Positions 1 through 6,641 of a stretch of 10,103 bases of DNA are shown piece after piece. The notes under the pieces are model-generated. The model was not told the DNA's origin. It saw only the letters and a program-made list of their open reading frames with translations, and did no database searches. Made by a program: the position numbers and the translations under genes. Origin of the DNA: Rhodospirillaceae bacterium. GTDB taxonomy: Bacteria; Pseudomonadota; Alphaproteobacteria; Rhodospirillales; Magnetovibrionaceae. The stretch is from positions 1 through 10,103 of the forward strand of contig JAOUJU010000045.1 in assembly GCA_029883045.1 (NCBI GenBank), read 5' to 3'. How positions within the stretch are numbered: position 1 is the stretch's first letter; the number at the start of each line of letters is the position of its first letter.

Positions 1-529
1 TTTTGGTATTCCGTTGCGTCTTGAATTTTATTCACCAGTTGAACTGGTTAGTATTGTTAAGCGCGGTGCGGGAATTTTGGGAATAAAAATGAACGAAGAT
101 GGCGCCATGGAGGTTGCCAAGCGTTCACGCGGAACCCCGCGCGTTGCTGGTAGATTGTTAAAACGGGTGCGCGATTTTGCTGAACTAGATGGCAACAAAA
201 CAATTGATGCTAAATCAGCCGATGCGGCGCTTAACCGCCTTGAGGTCGACAAAGCTGGTCTTGATTCCATGGACAGGCGCTATCTTGATTGTATAGCCAA
301 AAATTATTCAGGCGGCCCAGTGGGGGTAGAAACCCTTGCCGCCGCCCTGTCTGAACAGCGCGACACCATCGAAGACGTGATTGAACCATACTTGATACAA
401 CAAGGTTTATTAATGCGCACGCCCCGTGGGCGCGCACTTACGCCCGGCGCATATCAGCATATGGGGCTAAAACCACCCAAAGGTGCGGCGCAATTGGAAC
501 TTATAAAAGGAACCGCAGGTGATGAGTGA
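1..529 (+). CDS. ruvB: Holliday junction branch migration helicase RuvB, C-terminal part (5' end outside window)
   Basis: RuvB is the AAA+ motor of the RuvABC complex; it forms hexameric rings on DNA and drives Holliday-junction branch migration during recombinational repair. The reading frame is open from base 2, so the visible 175 codons are roughly the second half of a protein usually about 340 residues long. The translation begins FGIPLRLEFYSPVEL, at the end of the AAA+ core. It continues into the small lid domain with the sensor-2 stretch RGTPRVAGRLLKRVRDFA. The C-terminal winged-helix domain follows, with RRYLDCIAKNYSGGPVGVETLA and the typical ending LLMRTPRGRALTPGAYQHMGL. Walker A and B and the arginine finger lie upstream of the window. 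The stop (527-529) overlaps the start of ybgC, so the two are probably cotranscribed. The family match is unambiguous and nothing looks damaged. Confidence 0.97.
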   Translation, partial: FGIPLRLEFYSPVELVSIVKRGAGILGIKMNEDGAMEVAKRSRGTPRVAGRLLKRVRDFAELDGNKTIDAKSADAALNRLEVDKAGLDSMDRRYLDCIAKNYSGGPVGVETLAAALSEQRDTIEDVIEPYLIQQGLLMRTPRGRALTPGAYQHMGLKPPKGAAQLELIKGTAGDE

Positions 530-935
530 AGGGCAGAGGGTCCACACCTTTCCGGTTAGAATTTATTTTGAAGATACCGATGCAGGTGGAATTGTTTATC
601 ATAGCCGTTACCTTAATTTTTGTGAGCGCGCCCGGGCCGAATTATTGCGCGAATGCGGTATAGAAAGCATGAGCATGATGAATGAGCATAAATGTGGATT
701 TGCGGTCCGCCATGCAGAAATGGATTTCATTAAACCGGCCCATTTGGATGAAGAATTAATAATCGAAAGCAGGTTAATTGAAATGAAAGGTGCATCGTCG
801 AAAATAAGCCATCTTATCAAATATCAAAATGATCTGCTGGTAGAGATCAAAATAGTTTTGGTTTGTATGGGGCATGGCGAGCGACCAGTCAGAATTCCCG
901 ACCCAATCCGCAAGGAAATGGTGGCTTGGCAGTAA
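522..935 (+). CDS. ybgC: Tol-Pal system-associated acyl-CoA thioesterase YbgC (hotdog fold)
   Basis: This small cytoplasmic hotdog-fold thioesterase hydrolyses acyl-CoA or acyl-ACP and is the usual first gene of the tol-pal cluster. Its link to Tol function is still unclear, with phospholipid metabolism suggested. The 137 residues show the YbgC signature near the N-terminus, VRIYFEDTDAGGIVYHSRYL, followed by FCERARAELL. The second Asp of DTD (D20) corresponds to the catalytic Asp of E. coli YbgC (D18). The start was chosen as ATG 522, with AAGGA at 507-511 about 10 bases upstream. A GTG directly before it at 519 would add one residue and cannot be excluded. The gene overlaps the ruvB stop by 8 bases, which suggests translational coupling, and is followed by 59 non-coding bases before tolQ. 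Length is normal for the family. Confidence 0.95.
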   Translation: MSEGQRVHTFPVRIYFEDTDAGGIVYHSRYLNFCERARAELLRECGIESMSMMNEHKCGFAVRHAEMDFIKPAHLDEELIIESRLIEMKGASSKISHLIKYQNDLLVEIKIVLVCMGHGERPVRIPDPIRKEMVAWQ

Positions 936-994
936 AGTTTGCGGCAATTTTTAATAGTTAATCGTTTTTAACAAGTGAGCAGGTAAATAAAACT

Positions 995-1708
995 ATGGAA
1001 GGCAATGCAGTAGACGCAATCAACTTAGCGGGAAGCATGGGCGCAACAGATTTTTCAATCTGGTCTTTGTTCATGCGGGCCGATTGGATTGTTAAGCTTG
1101 TTATTATGATGCTGTTAGCGGCATCAATATGGAGCTGGGCAATTATTTTCGATAAAGTTTCAAATTTAAGAAAACTAAACAAACTGGCACGTGAATTTGA
1201 AAACACGTTTTGGTCTGGAACGTCGCTAGATGATTTATTCAATAAAATAGGCTCGCAACCAAAAGACCCGATGAGTGCAGTTTTCGTAACCGCCATGCGC
1301 GAATGGCGCCGGGCAGCGGAAAAAGGAACCATCGCCGGGGCTAGCCTGTCAGAACGGATTGAGCGCGTAATGCAAATAACCGTTAACCGCGAAATGGAAC
1401 GGGTCGAGCGTTATTTAACTTTTCTTGCCTCAACCGGATCAACCGCGCCGTTTATTGGTTTGTTTGGAACTGTCTGGGGTATTATGAACAGCTTTCAGTC
1501 AATCGCGGTTTCAAAAAATACATCCCTAGCGGTTGTGGCGCCGGGCATTGCCGAAGCGTTATTTGCTACGGCCCTTGGGCTGTTGGCGGCAATTCCGGCG
1601 GTGTTGGCTTACAATAAGTTATCACGTGATATGGAACGTTATTCAACCAGGCTCGAAGGGTTTGCCGTTGAATTCATGGCCATACTTTCGCGCCAAACCG
1701 AAGAATAA
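995..1708 (+). CDS. tolQ: Tol-Pal system inner-membrane proton channel subunit TolQ
   Basis: TolQ is the MotA/ExbB-family subunit that, with TolR, converts proton flow into force on TolA at the division site. The 237-residue protein has three predicted membrane spans: about 32-52, 140-165 and 178-205. Between the first two lies a large cytoplasmic loop containing MSAVFVTAMREWRRA. The hallmark second-span sequence ASTGSTAPFIGLFGTVWGIM and the third-span APGIAEALFATALGLLAAIP are both present. T159 and T191 match the channel-lining threonines T145 and T178 of E. coli TolQ. The start is ATG 995; its ribosome site is weak (AGG at 981-983), so it may depend on coupling with ybgC. The stop is 18 bases before tolR, in one operon. 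ExbB or MotA are the alternative family members, but the tolR-tolA-tolB-pal context settles the call. Confidence 0.98.
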   Translation: MEGNAVDAINLAGSMGATDFSIWSLFMRADWIVKLVIMMLLAASIWSWAIIFDKVSNLRKLNKLAREFENTFWSGTSLDDLFNKIGSQPKDPMSAVFVTAMREWRRAAEKGTIAGASLSERIERVMQITVNREMERVERYLTFLASTGSTAPFIGLFGTVWGIMNSFQSIAVSKNTSLAVVAPGIAEALFATALGLLAAIPAVLAYNKLSRDMERYSTRLEGFAVEFMAILSRQTEE

Positions 1709-1726
1709 TTCAGGAGCACTAAATTC

Positions 1727-2200
1727 ATGGCTGCTTCATTAATGCAACGCAAAGCTAACCGTTTCGGACGAAACCGCCGTACGCAAATGTCGGAAATAAA
1801 CGTAACGCCGTTTGTCGACGTTATGTTGGTTTTGCTTATTATTTTTATGGTCACCGCACCGCTGTTGACAGTTGGGGTTGAGGTTGACCTGCCAAAAACC
1901 AAAGCCGGGGCTATATCCGGCCAAGATGAACCATTGGCAATAAGCATTGACAACGAAGGCAAGATTTTTGTGCAAGACACCGAAGTTGAGCTGGGTGCTA
2001 TGACTGCGCGCCTGCAGGCGGTAAGCGAAAACAACCCCGATGTCCGCATTTTTGTTCGCGGCGATGCAAGCGTTGATTACGGTCGCATCATGCAAGTAAT
2101 GGGAACATTAAATGCCGCAGGCTTTAGCCGCGTTGCATTGATCACCCGGACGGACGGCGTGATAAAACCTAAAAAGACAAACAAGAAAACAAACAAGTAA
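1727..2200 (+). CDS. tolR: Tol-Pal system inner-membrane protein TolR (ExbD family)
   Basis: TolR is the single-span partner of TolQ; its membrane Asp carries the protons, and its periplasmic domain is thought to switch between channel gating and peptidoglycan binding. The 157-residue sequence has a basic cytoplasmic N-terminus (RKANRFGRNRRTQ) and the family motif MSEINVTPFVDVMLVLLIIF. D31 in that motif is equivalent to E. coli D23. A periplasmic ExbD-like domain follows, ending around RVALITRTD. The start ATG 1727 has a good AGGAG at 1712-1716. The C-terminus is unusual: a lysine-rich tail, KPKKTNKKTNK, encoded by two near-identical 12-base units (annotated separately). tolQ ends 18 bases upstream and tolA begins 21 bases downstream. 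The family call is certain; the function of the tail is unknown. Confidence 0.97.
   Translation: MAASLMQRKANRFGRNRRTQMSEINVTPFVDVMLVLLIIFMVTAPLLTVGVEVDLPKTKAGAISGQDEPLAISIDNEGKIFVQDTEVELGAMTARLQAVSENNPDVRIFVRGDASVDYGRIMQVMGTLNAAGFSRVALITRTDGVIKPKKTNKKTNK
2174..2197 (+). repeat. Two-copy 12-bp tandem repeat at the 3' end of tolR
   Basis: Two adjacent 12-base units (2174-2185 and 2186-2197) differ at one position and share the core ACAAACAAG. In frame they encode KTNK-KTNK, the last residues of TolR. A simple duplication or slippage of an A-rich stretch just before the stop codon is the likely origin. Confidence 0.6.
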
Positions 2201-2221
2201 CAAATTTAAGGATTAGCCCTG

Positions 2222-3106
2222 TTGCGTCGCTACGTTACATATTCAATGTTGTTCCATCTAGGCGTTGTTGTGTTCGCGTATTTTGGCTTGCCTTCATTTC
2301 GCGAAACCATGGAATCGGTTGTTCCGGTGAGCGTTGAAATATTGACCATCGCCGAGGCCACCAACGTTCCGACCAAAACGGCCAAACCGCCAAAACCAGT
2401 AGAAAAACCAGCGCCACCACCATTGGCCCCGGAAGTTGCATCAAATACTCAGCCGGCTCCGCCGGAACCCGAAGCCCCCAAGCCACCAAAACCTGATGAG
2501 GTTGCCCTGTTGCCCGAAGTTGAGCAGCGGCCAAAACCACAGGTAAAACAAAAACCGAAACCCGAAGACACACCGGAAAATAAAAAAGCTAGCACGCAAC
2601 CTAAGCCAAAAAAGAAACCGACCCCGCCTGACCCGTTTGCCAGTGTTCTTAAAACATTAGAAGATCTTAAATCTGCGCCACCAGACGAAAAGGCAAAGCC
2701 AAAGGTAAAAGAAAAATCTGAACCCACATTCGAAGAACAAATGGCTGATGCGCTAGAAACCAAAACTAGACGTCAAGATTTGGGTGTAAACCTTACCATT
2801 AGCGAAATAGATTTGGTGCGCCAGCAAATTGCTCGGTGCTGGAACTTGCCCGCCGGGGCCAAGGATGCGCATGAAATGATTGTTGATTTAAGCGTATTAA
2901 TGAACCCCGATGGTACGGTTAGTAGCGCAAAAATAGAAAATCAGGCACAAATGGCGTTTGATCCGTTTTTCCGTGCCATGGCCGAAAGTGCACTAAGGGC
3001 GGTTTTGAATCCAGCGTGTTCTCCGTTAAAATTACCACCAGAAAAATATGAAAACTGGAAAGAAATGTCGCTACAATTTAATCCCAAGGAGATGTTTGGA
3101 CTATGA
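2222..3106 (+). CDS. tolA: Tol-Pal system envelope-spanning protein TolA
   Basis: TolA is anchored in the inner membrane, is driven by TolQR and reaches across the periplasm to TolB and Pal. The 294 residues divide into a single N-terminal span (about 5-23), a long Pro/Lys/Glu-rich segment (about 50-155), a short helical stretch (EEQMADALETKTRRQ), and a C-terminal globular domain from about residue 191 (LTISEIDLVRQQIARCWNLP) to the end. Within the span, S8 and H12 reproduce the S-x3-H motif that TolA and TonB use to contact their motor. C206 and C266 could form a disulfide in the C-terminal domain. The start is TTG 2222, with AAGGA at 2208-2212; the next in-frame ATG (2246) would cut off half of the span and the S8 residue. 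The stop overlaps tolB as ATGA. TonB is the alternative, but the tolR/tolB context and the C-terminal domain argue for TolA. Confidence 0.95.
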   Translation: MRRYVTYSMLFHLGVVVFAYFGLPSFRETMESVVPVSVEILTIAEATNVPTKTAKPPKPVEKPAPPPLAPEVASNTQPAPPEPEAPKPPKPDEVALLPEVEQRPKPQVKQKPKPEDTPENKKASTQPKPKKKPTPPDPFASVLKTLEDLKSAPPDEKAKPKVKEKSEPTFEEQMADALETKTRRQDLGVNLTISEIDLVRQQIARCWNLPAGAKDAHEMIVDLSVLMNPDGTVSSAKIENQAQMAFDPFFRAMAESALRAVLNPACSPLKLPPEKYENWKEMSLQFNPKEMFGL

Positions 3107-4461
3107 CCATCAGTTACCGCAATTTTTTGAAACTATTTATGATGGTGGCGGCGCTTGGCATTTTGTCTCCGGGCACTTCACGGGCCGAACTTAAAATTGA
3201 CATTACCCGTGGCGTAGTTGAATCAGTGCCATTGGCGGTAACTGATTTTTTTGGTGAAGGCAAAGGCGAGCAAGATTTTGGTGAAAAAATTGCCGGTGTC
3301 ATTGCTGCCGATCTTGAAAGGTCGGGGTTGTTTGCGCCTATAGATAAAAAAGCATTTATTCAATCGGGAAAATCCCTGAACATTCTTCCGCGTTTTGGCG
3401 ACTGGCGATTGATTAAGGCACAGGCCTTGGTGCAAGGCCACGTTGAAATGACAGTCGACGGCAGACTAAAAGTGGAATTTCGCCTGTGGGATGTTTATGC
3501 CGAACAGCAAATGGTCGGTCTTGCTTATTTTAGTGTGCCCAGCAACTGGCGGCGCGTTTCGCATATTATTGCAGACGCCATCTATGAACGCATTACCGGT
3601 GAAAAGGGGTATTTTGATACCCGCATTGTTTACATTGCTGAAACTGGCCCTAAAACCAGACGGGTTAAACGTTTGGCAATCATGGATCAGGACGGCGAAA
3701 ACCATCGCTTCTTGACCGATGGAACTATACTTGTTCTGACGCCACGTTTTTCACCAACCTTGCAAGAAATTACCTACCTTTCATATTTTAACGATATTCC
3801 ACGGGTTTATATTTTTAATATCGACAGTGGCAGACAGGAAAGGCTTGGTGATTTTCCTAACATGACATTTGCCCCGCGCTTTTCCCCTGACGGCAAGGGC
3901 GTGATAATGAGCATGTCGAAAGATGGTAATTCAGACATCTATAAAATGGACCTCGCCACCCGTAAGCTAACGCAACTGACAACGCATTCATCAATTGATA
4001 CCGCGCCAAGTTATTCCCCTGATGGTGACAGCATTGCGTTTGAATCAGACAGAAGCGGAACCCAACAAATATACACAACCAGCTCAAATGGCGGAAAAGC
4101 CACCCGTATAAGTTTCGGCCCTAAAAGGGCAAGATACGCAACGCCCGTGTGGTCACCACGTGGTGATTGGATTGCCTTTACCCGAATATATGGCGGCAAT
4201 ACCGCAATTGGCGTTATGCGAACGGATGGCTCGGGTGAAAGGATACTCGCCCAGTCAACCACACGCGGGGACTGGGTTGAGGGGCCGACATGGGCACCAA
4301 ATGGCCGTGTTTTAATGTATTTTCGTCAGGAAAAAGCCAATAAACAGGGCCTCGGGGGCAAAACCCGTTTGTTTACCATCGATATAACCGGACACAATGA
4401 GCGAGAGGTGGTATCGCCCGTTGATGCCTCGGATCCGGCGTGGTCACCGCTAAATCCGTAA
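3103..4461 (+). CDS. tolB: Tol-Pal system periplasmic beta-propeller protein TolB
   Basis: TolB is a soluble periplasmic protein that binds Pal and is pulled off it by TolA, recycling Pal to the division site. The 452-residue precursor begins with a Sec signal peptide: basic start, hydrophobic LKLFMMVAALGILSPG, and probable cleavage after SRA at residue 28. The mature N-terminus ELKIDITRGV resembles the short TolB segment that contacts TolA in E. coli. An N-terminal alpha/beta domain follows to about residue 165. After it comes a six-bladed propeller whose repeats are visible as PRFSPDGKGVIMSM, APSYSPDGDSIAFESDRSG, PVWSPRGDWIAFT and PTWAPNGRVLMY. The final DPAWSPLNP closes the propeller. The ATG (3103) overlaps the tolA stop by four bases and has AAGGAG at 3086-3091, indicating coupled translation. 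Length and architecture are normal. Confidence 0.98.
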   Translation: MTISYRNFLKLFMMVAALGILSPGTSRAELKIDITRGVVESVPLAVTDFFGEGKGEQDFGEKIAGVIAADLERSGLFAPIDKKAFIQSGKSLNILPRFGDWRLIKAQALVQGHVEMTVDGRLKVEFRLWDVYAEQQMVGLAYFSVPSNWRRVSHIIADAIYERITGEKGYFDTRIVYIAETGPKTRRVKRLAIMDQDGENHRFLTDGTILVLTPRFSPTLQEITYLSYFNDIPRVYIFNIDSGRQERLGDFPNMTFAPRFSPDGKGVIMSMSKDGNSDIYKMDLATRKLTQLTTHSSIDTAPSYSPDGDSIAFESDRSGTQQIYTTSSNGGKATRISFGPKRARYATPVWSPRGDWIAFTRIYGGNTAIGVMRTDGSGERILAQSTTRGDWVEGPTWAPNGRVLMYFRQEKANKQGLGGKTRLFTIDITGHNEREVVSPVDASDPAWSPLNP

Positions 4462-4533
4462 AAATACGTATAAACTGCTGTATATTGGCATATTTTTGGA
4501 AAAAACGGTGTAGCTTGTGCCATTTTGTTTAAT

Positions 4534-4562
4534 TTGTGTAATTAAATTGTCTTATATACAAT
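4534..4562 (+). promoter_or_regulatory. Possible weak sigma70-type promoter upstream of pal
   Basis: TTGTGT (4534-4539) and TACAAT (4557-4562) are separated by 17 bases and resemble -35 and -10 elements. The surrounding DNA is AT-rich, where such matches arise easily, so this is a weaker candidate than the promoter 44 bases further down. Confidence 0.3.
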
Positions 4563-4577
4563 AATGCCCAGAAGCCC

Positions 4578-4606
4578 TTGAAATAGAAGGGTGTATAACA
4601 TATAGT
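4578..4606 (+). promoter_or_regulatory. Candidate sigma70-type promoter for pal
   Basis: TTGAAA (4578-4583) and TATAGT (4601-4606) each differ from consensus at one base and have the ideal 17-base spacing. Transcription would start near 4612-4614, giving a leader of about 140 bases before pal. A small inverted repeat, CCCTT (4575-4579) and AAGGG (4587-4591), overlaps the -35 element and could be an operator or chance. Known biology fits: Pal is needed in far larger amounts than TolQRA, and a separate pal promoter would provide this. The rest of the 4462-4753 gap is AT-rich and shows no gene and no convincing terminator after tolB. Confidence 0.5.
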
Positions 4607-4753
4607 CCAGTACGAAAAAATATAAATTAAGTCTAAAAAAAGGGTCAGCCGAATTTTCAACGAAACCTAATGCCGGATCCGCCCCGCTCAATAAAGGGAT
4701 TTTATGCTAGGCAACAGGTTCGATCAAAACGCTCCAGCGAACAGGAGAATTAA

Positions 4754-5209
4754 ATGCGTTTCAAGATATTAAGTGTTATTGCAGTGGCCGGATTAGTGGC
4801 AGCTTGCGCGGCCCCAGGTGGCGGTGCAGGCGGAGCAGGGGGCAGTTATGCACCAGGCAGCCAAGAAGATCTTGCTGTAAATGTTGGTGATCGTGTGCTG
4901 TTTGATTTCGACAAATACGAACTCAAACAAGAATCACGCTACACACTACAACAGCAGGCCGCGTGGCTTGCTGCGAACGAAGGCGTAAACATTACCATTG
5001 AAGGTCACGCTGATGAGCGCGGTACGCGCGAATACAACTTGGCACTCGGCGAACGCCGTGCCCAAGCTGCAGCAGATTATCTAATGGTTCTTGGCGTTTC
5101 AAAAGGCCGTATTTCTACCGTATCTTACGGTAAAGAACGCCCTGAAGACCCAGCGTCAAACGAAACAGCATGGGCTAAAAATCGCCGCGCAGTTAGCGTA
5201 GTGAAATAA
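4754..5209 (+). CDS. pal: Peptidoglycan-associated outer-membrane lipoprotein Pal
   Basis: Pal is anchored in the outer membrane by its lipidated N-terminus and binds the diaminopimelate-containing peptide of peptidoglycan through an OmpA-like domain. It is the endpoint of the Tol machine. The 151-residue precursor has a lipoprotein signal (MRFKILSVIAVAGLVAAC) with lipobox VAAC, so C18 should be the lipidated residue. A Gly/Ala/Pro-rich tether follows to about residue 35. The OmpA domain contains VLFDFDKYEL (D51 within), IEGHADERGTREYNLALGERRA (D87 and R102 in the expected ligand-binding motif) and the ending AKNRRAVSV. The ATG 4754 has AGGAG at 4743-4747, six bases away. It is preceded by its own promoter candidate and followed by two terminator candidates, so pal is probably made largely from its own short transcript. 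Length and residues are normal. Confidence 0.98.
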   Translation: MRFKILSVIAVAGLVAACAAPGGGAGGAGGSYAPGSQEDLAVNVGDRVLFDFDKYELKQESRYTLQQQAAWLAANEGVNITIEGHADERGTREYNLALGERRAQAAADYLMVLGVSKGRISTVSYGKERPEDPASNETAWAKNRRAVSVVK

Positions 5210-5223
5210 CCCAAGCCCTAAAA

Positions 5224-5251
5224 CGTTACATTAAGAACCGTAACGATTTTT
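5224..5251 (+). terminator. Rho-independent terminator candidate 1 downstream of pal
   Basis: CGTTAC (5224-5229) and GTAACG (5240-5245) form a 6-bp stem with a 10-base loop, followed by ATTTTT (5246-5251). The stem is short and only half GC, so termination may be partial. It sits 15 bases after the pal stop. Confidence 0.6.
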
Positions 5252-5263
5252 AGGAAACAACAA

Positions 5264-5319
5264 CGGGGCGTCCTGCCCGGTCGATTAGTTGACCAAAGGT
5301 GGGGCGCCCCGAAGTTTTT
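5264..5319 (+). terminator. Rho-independent terminator candidate 2 downstream of pal (long GC-rich hairpin)
   Basis: CGGGGCG (5264-5270) pairs perfectly with CGCCCCG (5305-5311). The stem can continue inward by seven more pairs, three of them wobble (5271-5277 with 5298-5304). After an internal loop, GGTC (5279-5282) pairs with GACC (5291-5294) around an 8-base loop. TTTTT follows at 5315-5319. This is the strongest terminator signal in the window and lies only 12 bases after the first one. Confidence 0.8.
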
Positions 5320-5431
5320 ATCGGTCATACTTTTGCCAAATTATAACATCACATTAACAACAGACCCGAATTGATTTAATATTTGGCCAGAACCTTGTAA
5401 TAAAAAACCGGGTATGGCCGGGACCAAAATA

Positions 5432-6604
5432 ATGAAGAAAAGCATCGCCAGTAAATTGTATTTATTAATTTTGCACACCGGACGCAGTGCGGGGCGCATT
5501 GCCGTACGCGCATTGTTTGGGGCTGTTTTTTTTGGTTCCATTACAGCGCAAGCAATCGCCCAAGATAAAAGCGCAAGCGATATAAATCCGAGCGTTATCT
5601 CCGATAGGCTTGAACGCCTTGAGCGCGATATCCAGACCATAAATCGCCAACTAAGCCAAATGCCAGTTAGCGGTGCAGCGGCAACAGCCAATTCACAATC
5701 ATCCAGTAGCGAAACAAATGTAGGCGAAAGCGATCTTCCAAAAGGATCGCTCGAACGCATTCTTGTTCGCTTATCAAAACTGGAGGATGAAATCCGAACA
5801 GCAACAGACGCAATGGAACGGTCAAACCATCGTTTCGATCTGATTGAAAAACGCCTTGAAAGCATTTCCGGTGATACTGATTTTCGTTTATCCCGCCTTG
5901 AAAACGGAAACGCTGGCGCACCACAAAGGTTGAATGCAGCACCCGGTCCGGCATCGGTAAATCAGGTTGGCCCCGATGGTGGCCAGGCGATAACGCCAAT
6001 TACCGGATATAATGCAAAGCCATCTGGTCAGGCTGGTGTTCTTGGAACAATTTCCAAAGAAAAACTAGATAGCTTCACAGGTAACGCAGCCGACCAGAAT
6101 GGGGCTCAAGCGCAAGACGGCGCCACAGGCGTTGGTGCAAATACCGAAAGTGGCGAAACCGCTGTAGCGCTCGCCCCGGCAACACCAATAGCGCCGACCT
6201 TGATACATCTTCCCGAAGGAAGCGTTGATGATCAGTATAAGCATTCGTTCAATCTGTTGCGTCGGGCAAAATACACCGAGGCCGAGGCAGCCTGGAAAGA
6301 ATTCATAGCAATACACCCTGATGACCAGCTGGTTGAAAATGCTCGTTACTGGCTTGGTGAAACATATTATGTGCAAAAGCGTTTTCTTGATTCTGCGCAA
6401 GCCTTCTTGCAGTCATACCAAAAAGCCCCCGAAGGATCCAAGGCAGCAGATTCATTATTGAAACTTGGAAAATCCATGTCGAATATGGATAAAAAAGACG
6501 AAGCCTGCGCGGCATATTCAAAATTGCGTAAGGAATTTTCCGCAATTTCGCCAAATGTTTTAAAAACCCTAGAAAGGGAAACCAAGGAACTTGGTTGTAA
6601 ATAA
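5432..6604 (+). CDS. cpoB: Cell division coordinator CpoB (YbgF), coiled-coil/TPR periplasmic protein
   Basis: In E. coli CpoB is periplasmic, binds TolA and coordinates outer-membrane constriction with peptidoglycan synthesis by PBP1B. The 390 residues (from ATG 5432) start with a long signal sequence ending around SITAQAIAQD. Two coiled-coil segments follow: about 58-77 (DRLERLERDIQTINRQLSQM) and about 106-157 (from SLERILVRLSKLEDEI to FRLSRLENG). A Gly/Ala/Pro/Asn-rich linker of about 100 residues comes next. The C-terminal TPR region (264-390) contains YKHSFNLLRRAKYTEAEAAW, ARYWLGETYYVQKRFLDSAQ and ADSLLKLGKSM. I prefer ATG 5432 because GGGA lies at 5420-5423 with good spacing; ATG 5414 in the same frame would add six residues but has no proper ribosome site. 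Two terminator candidates separate the gene from pal, and I see no convincing promoter of its own. Confidence 0.93.
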   Translation: MKKSIASKLYLLILHTGRSAGRIAVRALFGAVFFGSITAQAIAQDKSASDINPSVISDRLERLERDIQTINRQLSQMPVSGAAATANSQSSSSETNVGESDLPKGSLERILVRLSKLEDEIRTATDAMERSNHRFDLIEKRLESISGDTDFRLSRLENGNAGAPQRLNAAPGPASVNQVGPDGGQAITPITGYNAKPSGQAGVLGTISKEKLDSFTGNAADQNGAQAQDGATGVGANTESGETAVALAPATPIAPTLIHLPEGSVDDQYKHSFNLLRRAKYTEAEAAWKEFIAIHPDDQLVENARYWLGETYYVQKRFLDSAQAFLQSYQKAPEGSKAADSLLKLGKSMSNMDKKDEACAAYSKLRKEFSAISPNVLKTLERETKELGCK

Positions 6605-6641
6605 CGCCTAGGCTACGTGAACAGCGAAGGATGCGACAATT

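Noticed and set aside
1533..1742. 69-codon + strand frame overlapping the tolQ end
   Set aside because: It is out of frame with tolQ, whose membrane spans and threonines are clear in this stretch; the alternative frame encodes Trp/Arg-rich nonsense.
1639..2049. Minus-strand open frame across the tolQ-tolR junction
   Set aside because: It is antisense to two certain genes and has no family features.
4462..4530. Possible terminator after tolB
   Set aside because: The region is AT-rich with a small ATACGTAT palindrome (4464-4471) but no GC-containing stem followed by a T-run, so no terminator is claimed.
4717..4725. GGTTCGATC, resembling a tRNA T-arm
   Set aside because: The flanking bases do not form the 5-bp T-stem, and no acceptor, D-arm or anticodon arm can be found around it.
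5333..5401. Promoter for cpoB (TTGCCA, TATAAC and TTGATT elements)
   Set aside because: No pair of hexamers has both reasonable sequence and 16-18-base spacing; the best combinations are too far apart or lack a -10 match.
5729..5751. Inverted repeat AGCGATC / GATCGCT inside cpoB
   Set aside because: A 7-bp stem with a 9-base loop is expected by chance several times in 10 kb, and it lies within a well-supported coding region with no T-tract.
5341..5865. 174-codon open frame on the minus strand opposite the cpoB start
   Set aside because: It lies antisense to the signal and coiled-coil part of cpoB, is rich in Ser/Arg as expected for a reverse shadow, has no recognisable domain, and would begin inside cpoB without a clear ribosome site.
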